A DNA stretch of 13,197 nt from Pseudomonadota bacterium (GTDB taxonomy: Bacteria > Pseudomonadota > Gammaproteobacteria > Burkholderiales > Nitrosomonadaceae): assembly GCA_018240935.1 (NCBI GenBank), contig JAFEEV010000146.1, positions 1-13,197 of the forward strand, written 5' to 3'. Below, one piece after another: positions 7,393 through 13,197 of the stretch; position 1 is the first letter of the stretch, and each line of letters opens with the position of its first letter. Both the position numbers and the translations under genes were made by a program. The notes beneath the pieces were generated by a model. The model searched no databases. It was not told the origin of the DNA and worked only from the letters and a program-made list of their open reading frames with translations.

Positions 7393-10300
7393 TTAAGCTC
7401 CTGTCACATGAGGTTGCTTGATTAGAACAGGCGGTAAAGGCACATTGATGTTCTGATAATAGGAAATCGACGATTCATATTCAGGCACCTGTTTCTTTTC
7501 CGCTTGCCAAGGGACGAATCCAACGCCGCGTTCAAACACCGAGATTTCAGCCGTATCGGGATCGATTGCACTCAGCAAAATCCAGCCGCCGCCCACAAGT
7601 TCCCGGATACTGGCTTGACGTTCATAGATCTGCCCCAGGATTTCGGTTTTTGCTTCGACCAGAACCTGCAATCGCAGCGGTTCATGAATTTCGATCATCT
7701 GCTTGGTTAAACCGGTTCGCAGATCGCTGCTGGCTCCTTCGAGCACGCCGAACATGCCGGTAATGTTATGCGTGACTTTCGAACCGGAACCAAAATGATC
7801 GTTGTTCACCGTGGAAAAGTAGTATTCGAGATTGATACCGGCGCCTACCGGACCGACGGCCAGCAACAGGTTTTCCAGCAACTTGCCATCGGCATCCTGT
7901 GTCGGGTCGTAGGAAATGAGAAAAACGCGCCGGTCCAGAAACGTTCCTTGCGAAACGGAGCGCCGTCCAACGATGGCGGCGGCAATCGTGGCATGGTTAA
8001 ATTCCGGAAATGCTTGAGAAAAATCGTTGGCACGCAGAGTTACATGTTCTTTTCCGGCTTCGAGCGTGCGCGGATTGTTAGCCGAGACGAATCGCCGGCA
8101 GCGTTCGTGCGCCGAAGCTTTACTGGCTTTGATCAAATCATTCCTGAAGGCTTCGAAAGCAGGCAGGGCGCTTTGCGGAATATCCTCGAGATCATACCAA
8201 TAGTATTCATCGCTGCAAGTGTCGTGTTCAGCGCCGACAAACCAGGTATCGTCGGGAATATGGATACCGCGTTCCGCCAGTAATTTTCTGACTTCCGGGC
8301 GATTCGCCATGGCGGCGAAAAGACGTGCATTCGGTCCGCCGCGCTTGCCGCTGCAGGCGCCGCAGTTGTAACCGAATTCATGTGGATTGTTGAGGTTGGT
8401 CGAACCGTGCCCCGCCAGGCAAACAATCGGGGCGAAGCCGTACGATAAACCGGTTGTGCGCATGAAGACCGCCAACCGGTCGGCTTGTTCGGTATCGGTA
8501 AAACCCAGCCGCGGCTGATCCGGGGTTGCGGGTGTGTCCGAAGCGGGCGCCTTGAACATCAGCTCGGTCGGGACTTTCTTTTCAATGTTTTGCCGTATTG
8601 AAGTATTCAGTGCTACAAAATACTTAGGCAAAAATACCCTGCCCAATAAACCGGCGAATACGACCGGCGCTAACGCATCGATGACCGCATGCGAGAAAAT
8701 AAGGCTGCGCCGCAGCGACTGATTCATCAAATAAGCCAGCTTTTTATAGAAACGATGCCCTTTGAAATGTTCTTGCAATACCGGTTCCGCGCCTTTTCGC
8801 GGCACTTCATTGACATCATTGGCCGGCCGCACAACCACAGGGCATTGCATCTTAGTTTCAATGTCGTCAATTCCTTTATAATTCATCGGTACACCGAAAA
8901 ATCCTGCTGCGCCGATCGTCTCGATGGCGGGATTGATTTCTTCCAGTTGACGGCGCAGGCTTTCTTCGCGGTCATCCATGCAGGTAACGATCTGCGCTTG
9001 CGGCCGCTGTGCGCGTTTGGCCCAGCGCCCCCGGTTGATATTGGCGCGCAAAACTTGAAAGAAATCTTCGCGATAGTGATATTCGTAAGCGTATAGCCAA
9101 ATGTTGCTTCGTTCCGGTGCGGTAAAGTCATCGAGTACATTGAGCAACTGCAACAAATCGCTTTTTTGCATACCCTGAATATCCGCAGCGGTCAGTCCTA
9201 AATGCTGGCACAAGCGGAAAAGCCGCCAACCGCTATTAAAAGCAGCATGCTCAAAATCTTTTTTTACTAAGGGACTGAATTGCCAGGTCCATGTCAGATC
9301 GGCCAAAGACTGCCATTCCTCCCGTCTTTCACGCTCAGAGCCTGTGCGCATAATCAGGTCTTTGGCGATAGTGGCCAGATATTCCGGTAAATCTCCGCCG
9401 TAGAGCTGCTTCCGGACCATAAACTCAGACAAGTTTCTGCGAAAATAATATTCGATCGTTCCCAGTTTGGCTTCGATTTTCCAGGTATCTTTACAAGCCT
9501 GATTGAGCCACAATCTGTCCAGTGTCAGGCGGATAGCCAGATAATCGGCCATATGCAGCGTTGCGTCATTTTCCGTATGGTAGTCGGGATTATGCTGGCG
9601 CCAGTTGATCATTCCCGACCAACCCGGCAACTCAAGCGCCAGCTGCTGGATATAACCTTCCCATTTATCTTGTGGAATCTCCATGTTGGTTAATTGCAGA
9701 ATAATGCAGTCGACCGGATCTTCCGGTGTTTCGTCGACGATGTTTTGCCAGTCAGGTAAATCGTGTAGAAAAGGATTCACGTCGTAATGCGCTGTCGAAC
9801 GCCAAGCCGCATAAAGCCCCAGTTTGCTCCGGCCGGGCAATTGCCATGCCGCAACGCCTTCATCCAGCACCGATGCGCAGATTCGTATAATCTGCGGCCT
9901 GATGGAATAAAGAATATCGATACCGCTTAAAGCCAGAACGAAACCGCGCAATGTAATTTTATTGCCGATTTGCGCCAGCATGGCATTCAGCCCGGTTTCG
10001 GCATCCATTCTCATTTTTTGATGTACTGGAACGCCTTCGTCATCGGCCAGGTTCTTTTTGATTTTTTCCAGCCATTCTTTCGCTTGTTCTTCAGAGAGAT
10101 CCAGCATGTTTTCCGGGTGCAAATCGGTCAACTCAATGTTGAGTTTATTGAGAATACTTTCCCAGAGTTGTTTAACGACAACGCTTTGGTCGGCAATGCA
10201 AGCGAGCATCCGTGCACGGGCTTCTTTTGAAACATCCGGCTGGATGGTATGGAGGACATTCAATTCCTCAATCTGCCAGTTCAATTGGCTGATCGACAAA

Positions 10301-10665
10301 GGCGGCAATTCATGCAGCAGCGCAATTTTATAGATATCAAGGCGCTTGATGGTCAGATCGTTTGCCTGAAATACAGTCTGCCCGGATTGCAAGTGTTTGG
10401 CATGCTCGAATGCAGCGGAAAGATCCGCATCGGTAATTCTGCCTTGCCGATATAACTCCCGGTTCCTTGAATCCGGTAAATAACCGTAAACACCGGTCAA
10501 TTCCTCGTAAGCCGCTAAACCTTCTTCGAACGGCAAGTGCTGAAAGCCGTGAATGGTGTTGTGGTGCACAAACTTATGCAGCGGGCGTTGTCCTGGAAGG
10601 ATATGATCTAAGTGATCAATGGTTTCAAGAATGTGGTGACGCAAATCGTGAGATTCAGAAGTCAT
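7393..10665 (-). CDS. dabA: DabA, DUF2309 vectorial carbonic anhydrase-like subunit, long form
   Basis: A 1090-aa DUF2309 protein, the catalytic subunit of the DAB inorganic carbon pump, expected on the cytoplasmic face bound to its membrane partner. The zinc-site pattern is complete: C562-x-D564-x-R566 (TCMDDREES) and H753 ... C768 (AGHGSTNLNNPHEFGYNCGAC). The H-to-C spacing of 15 equals that recalled for Halothiobacillus DabA (C351, D353, H524, C539). Other family marks are FVHHNTIHGF (about 32-41), GGPNARLFA, GRRSVSQGTFLDRR, GINLEYYFS and SDLRTGL. It is about 250 residues longer than the biochemically studied members, nearly all of it before the CxDxR motif. AGGA about eight bases before the ATG overlaps the stop of the preceding gene, from which it is separated by 10 bases. 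Known chemistry is CO2 hydration to bicarbonate driven by the proton or sodium gradient. Confidence 0.93.
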   Translation of the reverse strand: MTSESHDLRHHILETIDHLDHILPGQRPLHKFVHHNTIHGFQHLPFEEGLAAYEELTGVYGYLPDSRNRELYRQGRITDADLSAAFEHAKHLQSGQTVFQANDLTIKRLDIYKIALLHELPPLSISQLNWQIEELNVLHTIQPDVSKEARARMLACIADQSVVVKQLWESILNKLNIELTDLHPENMLDLSEEQAKEWLEKIKKNLADDEGVPVHQKMRMDAETGLNAMLAQIGNKITLRGFVLALSGIDILYSIRPQIIRICASVLDEGVAAWQLPGRSKLGLYAAWRSTAHYDVNPFLHDLPDWQNIVDETPEDPVDCIILQLTNMEIPQDKWEGYIQQLALELPGWSGMINWRQHNPDYHTENDATLHMADYLAIRLTLDRLWLNQACKDTWKIEAKLGTIEYYFRRNLSEFMVRKQLYGGDLPEYLATIAKDLIMRTGSERERREEWQSLADLTWTWQFSPLVKKDFEHAAFNSGWRLFRLCQHLGLTAADIQGMQKSDLLQLLNVLDDFTAPERSNIWLYAYEYHYREDFFQVLRANINRGRWAKRAQRPQAQIVTCMDDREESLRRQLEEINPAIETIGAAGFFGVPMNYKGIDDIETKMQCPVVVRPANDVNEVPRKGAEPVLQEHFKGHRFYKKLAYLMNQSLRRSLIFSHAVIDALAPVVFAGLLGRVFLPKYFVALNTSIRQNIEKKVPTELMFKAPASDTPATPDQPRLGFTDTEQADRLAVFMRTTGLSYGFAPIVCLAGHGSTNLNNPHEFGYNCGACSGKRGGPNARLFAAMANRPEVRKLLAERGIHIPDDTWFVGAEHDTCSDEYYWYDLEDIPQSALPAFEAFRNDLIKASKASAHERCRRFVSANNPRTLEAGKEHVTLRANDFSQAFPEFNHATIAAAIVGRRSVSQGTFLDRRVFLISYDPTQDADGKLLENLLLAVGPVGAGINLEYYFSTVNNDHFGSGSKVTHNITGMFGVLEGASSDLRTGLTKQMIEIHEPLRLQVLVEAKTEILGQIYERQASIRELVGGGWILLSAIDPDTAEISVFERGVGFVPWQAEKKQVPEYESSISYYQNINVPLPPVLIKQPHVTGA

Positions 10666-10675
10666 TTCAGTTATC

Positions 10676-12148
10676 CTATTGAATACTTTGCATGATGGTG
10701 CCGTTCATTTGATTCATGGTCGCTATTGAGAGATCAATCAACGGTGCCGGCCATAAACCAAACAGCACGATTAATACAACCAGAAATCCGGCCGCGATGA
10801 GTTCGTATATCTTCAAATCTTCGATGTTACGCATCTGGGGTTTCACCGGACCGGTAAACAGCATACCAATGGTGCGCATGGCATAGGCTGTTCCGATCAT
10901 AATGCTCACACCCAGTAGAATCATGAGATTGCCCCATTGCTGGAAGCCGCCGACGATCGCATGCAGTTCCGCAATAAATCCGACAGTACCGGGCAACCCC
11001 ATGGCGGCAAATAAAGTAATGGTCATAAAGAGGGCGAAGCGCGGCATGACCCTGACCAGGGAGCTGTAATCCAGAATATTCCGGGTATGCGTGCGTTCAT
11101 ACAACAAACCGACCAGCAAGAACATCGCGCCGGCAACCAAACCGTGCGCTGTCATTTGCAAGACCGCGCCGATCAAACCGGTTTTATTCATCGTGGCAAT
11201 ATCCAGAAGGATAATGCCCATATGGCTCACCGATGAGTAAGCAACCATGGCTTTCATGTCGGTTTGCCGCCAAGCCAGAACACCGCCATAGATCATGCCG
11301 ATCAATGCCAGTGCAATTAGTAGCGTTTGTAGCATCTGTGTGGCTTCCGGCAGCATGACAATCACGCGAATCATGCCATAGGCGCCCATTTTAAGAAGAA
11401 TGCCGGATAGCAATATACTGATCGGGCTTGGCGCCTGCACGTGTGCTAATGGCAGCCAACCATGTAGTGGAAAAATCGGCATCTTGACGCCGAAGCCGAT
11501 GAGAAAACCGATGAGAACCCAAATTTGCTCGTCTCTCGGCATGCTCTGTGCGGCGACGGTCATCGCGGACATTAAAGTGCCGCCATGCTCTGGCATATAT
11601 TGACTAATGGCAATCAAGCTAATGAGCATGAAAATCGAACCGCCCATCGTATAGAGTACGAAATTCAAACTGGCTACATGACGGCGTATGCCTCCCCATC
11701 GGTCAATGAGCAAAAACAACGGCGCCAGGGTCAATTCCCAAAAAATATAGAACAATGACCAGTCTTGCGACAGAAATACGCCCAGCATCCCTAGTTCCAG
11801 CAGCAAGATACTGACATAGTAGCTTTTGATGTTGTGCGCAATGTTGAAAGAAGCAAGCAGAGCGATCACAGTTAACAAGGCCGCCAATACCACCATGGGC
11901 AGTGACAATCCATCAACTCCCAGGGCGAGAGCGGTATTGAGTTTCGGGTTAAAAACAAAATACTCATAGAATTGAATTTGGCCATCCGACCGATCGTAAC
12001 CAAAAATCAGCCAAAGACTTAGAAGAAACACTGAGATTGCAATCAGATTGGCAGTGAAGCGGATTTGGCTTGTGTTCTTGCTTGGAATTAATGCGAGTAT
12101 CAGAATACCTAATACTGGTGTTAGAAGTAGTGTACTGAGTATCCCCAT
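10676..12148 (-). CDS. NuoM-like proton-translocating antiporter subunit (NuoM-A), first gene of the DAB operon
   Basis: A 490-aa protein with about 14 membrane helices, and the closest of the three paralogues here to canonical respiratory NuoM. All key residues are present: E138 in IFWELT, K222 in GFGVKMPIFPLHGWLPLAHVQAP, K253 in LLKMGAYGMI, H309 in SVSHMG, H335 in TAHGL and E394 in GFIAEL. It should conduct protons. It is the first gene of the operon, 10 bases before dabA, and no other respiratory Nuo genes follow, so a role in energising DabA is more likely than membership of NDH-1. AAAGGA lies about 11 bases before the ATG, longer than ideal; another ATG eight bases upstream is out of frame. 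No in-frame upstream start is visible. Annotation as NuoM would be right for the family and probably wrong for the role. Confidence 0.9.
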   Translation of the reverse strand: MGILSTLLLTPVLGILILALIPSKNTSQIRFTANLIAISVFLLSLWLIFGYDRSDGQIQFYEYFVFNPKLNTALALGVDGLSLPMVVLAALLTVIALLASFNIAHNIKSYYVSILLLELGMLGVFLSQDWSLFYIFWELTLAPLFLLIDRWGGIRRHVASLNFVLYTMGGSIFMLISLIAISQYMPEHGGTLMSAMTVAAQSMPRDEQIWVLIGFLIGFGVKMPIFPLHGWLPLAHVQAPSPISILLSGILLKMGAYGMIRVIVMLPEATQMLQTLLIALALIGMIYGGVLAWRQTDMKAMVAYSSVSHMGIILLDIATMNKTGLIGAVLQMTAHGLVAGAMFLLVGLLYERTHTRNILDYSSLVRVMPRFALFMTITLFAAMGLPGTVGFIAELHAIVGGFQQWGNLMILLGVSIMIGTAYAMRTIGMLFTGPVKPQMRNIEDLKIYELIAAGFLVVLIVLFGLWPAPLIDLSIATMNQMNGTIMQSIQ

Positions 12149-12729
12149 CGAATCATTTATCCTTTCTTTGTTCTTATTGAAAAGAATTTCTACATTATTT
12201 TGAATATTTCAGTTTCGTTCCAAATCCACATGTGCGCCAATATTCGATCAAAAAGTAGAAAACTGTTTTCGCATAATCGGCTCTGATGCGTCATGATCAG
12301 AAGTCGTTAAATCCCTGCTGTCAGAAGGGTAAGCTAACACAATGAATGTGAATAAAAAGTGAAATGGGTGTGAATAAAAAGTGAAGGTTGTGAAGTATTA
12401 AAATTCCTTCGAATCGCTTATTTGGCCTGCCATTGATGGCGGTTGATGCCGATTTGATAGATCTCGGGGTAAATAGAGTTTTTTCTAGCTTTTTCTTTGA
12501 TTCAGGAGTGAATATCCGAAATTTTCTTCCTAAAAAGTGCAAGTAAAAACAGAAAAAAACAAACGCCATTGATGTTTTTCATGCTTGTATTTCAATGATG
12601 GGCGCTTTAAGCCGGAATTAATGGGGTGGTATTGACCGGATGTTTAGTGGTTACTCGAATAATGGCCAAGCAAGTTATTGTGTATACAATTTAATTAATG
12701 AAAAACTTTTAGCGGGAAATGAAAATAAT
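12149..12729. other. AT-rich intergenic region upstream of the DAB operon
   Basis: This divergent intergenic stretch must hold the promoter of the DAB operon (minus strand). I found no convincing -35/-10 pair: TAATGT near 12190 could be a -10, but it lacks a matching -35. It contains the 17-bp direct repeat, an inverted repeat at 12282-12301 (TCTGAT / ATCAGA, 8-base spacer), three TTGAT words at 10-11 base spacing (12433-12458), and an imperfect palindrome ATTGT-GTAT-ACAAT (12677-12690). The open frame 12321-12569 (-) is low-complexity and has no ribosome binding site, so I do not call it. Confidence 0.5.
12347..12385. repeat. Two 17-bp direct repeats, 22-bp period
   Basis: TGTGAATAAAAAGTGAA occurs exactly twice, at 12347-12363 and 12369-12385, separated by 5 bases. 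A partial third word, TTGTGAAGT, follows at 12388-12396. The 22-bp period is close to two helical turns, so two protein dimers could bind the same face of the DNA. The repeats lie about 200-240 bases upstream of the first operon start. An operator role is inferred. Confidence 0.75.
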
Positions 12730-12758
12730 TTGTGAATATTTTGTGATCTTGGTATAAA
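12730..12758 (+). promoter_or_regulatory. Sigma70-like promoter for the 88-aa membrane protein gene
   Basis: TTGTGA (12730-12735) and TATAAA (12753-12758) are 17 bases apart, with -10 matching five and -35 four of six consensus positions. Transcription would start near 12765, giving a leader of about 75 nt. The surrounding AT-richness makes chance matches more likely. Confidence 0.5.
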
Positions 12759-12841
12759 ATTTATGTGAAGTTTGTCGATTTTAAAATTCTGAATCTTTCG
12801 GAATAATCAAATTTCAATAAATTCTGTTTAGAGGAGGCTTT

Positions 12842-13108
12842 ATGAAAACAAGCCAATTTCTTTTAGTCGCTGCAATAAAAATCTGTTTTATTTTATTTGG
12901 CATAATCCCTTTAGTCAGTTTCGTCCTATTTGGTACTATGCCAACTTTGCCGCAAATTGATTCGGTTATGAGTTGGATGGGATTGGATGAGGTTAATGGA
13001 TCCATTCTATTCGGAGCGATTATTTTTCTAGGTAGTCTTGTTGTTGCAAAGTTATATGTAATATCAAAAAGTAAGGCGCACTTTTCCTCAGTGAAAATTA
13101 CTGCCTGA
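12842..13108 (+). CDS. Small membrane protein of unknown function (88 aa, two membrane helices)
   Basis: I do not recognise a family. A strong AGGAGG four bases before the ATG, a promoter candidate upstream and a clear terminator downstream support a real gene. The protein has two hydrophobic segments, about residues 6-31 and 55-74, joined by a loop of about 23 residues (TMPTLPQIDSVMSWMGLDEV). The short C-terminal tail is basic and polar (SKSKAHFSSVKITA). The first segment could pass for a signal sequence, but there is no obvious cleavage site and it has a Lys and a Cys within it. It is transcribed away from the DAB operon and is more AT-rich than those genes. Nothing in the sequence links it to carbon uptake apart from position. 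Confidence 0.65.
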   Translation: MKTSQFLLVAAIKICFILFGIIPLVSFVLFGTMPTLPQIDSVMSWMGLDEVNGSILFGAIIFLGSLVVAKLYVISKSKAHFSSVKITA

Positions 13109-13129
13109 ATCTACCTTAAGTCGTAAAAG

Positions 13130-13167
13130 AGGAGTCAATGTAAGTAAACATTGATTCCTTTTATTTT
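13130..13167 (+). terminator. Rho-independent terminator of the 88-aa gene
   Basis: AGGAGTCAATGT (13130-13141) pairs with ACATTGATTCCT (13148-13159) over 12 bp with one G-T wobble, around a 6-base loop AAGTAA. It is followed by a T-rich tail (TTTATTTT). It lies 22 bases after the stop codon. Confidence 0.85.
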
Positions 13168-13197
13168 AATCAATGCCTTCTCCAATATTTGCGGTTA

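Noticed and set aside
7768..8283. 171-aa open frame on the plus strand
   Set aside because: Antisense to the conserved C-terminal part of dabA, which has strong family motifs; no ribosome binding site.
8689..9096. 135-aa open frame on the plus strand
   Set aside because: Antisense to the dabA region that encodes the CxDxR motif; shadow frame.
2713..12148. Respiratory NADH dehydrogenase (NDH-1) operon
   Set aside because: Only antiporter-type subunits (one NuoL-like, three NuoM-like) are present, arranged around dabA; no NuoA-K or peripheral-arm genes are visible.
12431..12460. Three TTGAT words at about 10-base spacing
   Set aside because: Short and imperfect words in AT-rich DNA; listed within the intergenic entry but not called as a repeat.
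12321..12569. 82-aa open frame on the minus strand upstream of the operon
   Set aside because: Low-complexity Phe/Lys/His-rich translation from AT-rich DNA, contains the direct repeats, and has no ribosome binding site.
12565..12607. Possible hairpin CGCCATTGA ... TCAATGATGGGCG
   Set aside because: Needs a 3-base bulge and a loop of about 20 bases, with no T-tract; too weak to call a terminator or RNA element.

Overview
The window carries a locus for taking up and handling inorganic carbon, from what looks like a chemolithoautotrophic proteobacterium. Moderate GC (mid-40s percent by eye) and the gene content best fit a betaproteobacterial ammonia oxidiser of the Nitrosomonas type. That assignment is inference: there is no rRNA gene or other taxonomic marker here.

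Layout, in the direction of transcription (minus strand, right to left). A tightly packed operon runs from about 12148 down to 1617: a NuoM-like subunit close to canonical NuoM (here NuoM-A), a long-form DabA (DUF2309, 1090 aa), a truncated NuoL-like subunit in the DabB position, a degenerate NuoM-like subunit (NuoM-B), a third NuoM-like subunit (NuoM-C), and a carbonic anhydrase related to the carboxysomal CsoSCA family. The first five genes are separated by only 1 to 10 bases, and several ribosome binding sites lie inside or across the end of the preceding gene, so translation is probably coupled. After an intergenic stretch with a long AT-rich hairpin come a small acidic protein of unknown function (75 aa), a 13-bp terminator hairpin, a well-formed sigma70-like promoter, and the 5' part of a SulP-family anion transporter that leaves the window at its left end.

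Right side. Upstream of the operon lies a roughly 690-bp AT-rich region with no convincing gene. It holds a 17-bp direct repeat with 22-bp period and an inverted repeat, both candidate regulatory sites. It ends in a plus-strand promoter, a strong ribosome binding site and a divergent gene for an 88-aa protein with two predicted membrane helices, followed by a clear terminator.

How the parts may work together. DabA carries the CxDxR ... H-x14-C zinc-site pattern of the DAB (DABs accumulate bicarbonate) complex, which hydrates CO2 vectorially and is energised by cation flux through its membrane partner. The usual system is DabA plus one DabB. Here DabA sits with four complex-I/Mrp-type antiporter subunits, and one of them has lost most of the residues needed for proton transfer. 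A CsoSCA-like enzyme without the N-terminal domain and a SulP transporter next door suggest a composite CO2/bicarbonate uptake module. The multi-antiporter architecture and the free CsoSCA-like protein are the most notable aspects of the window.
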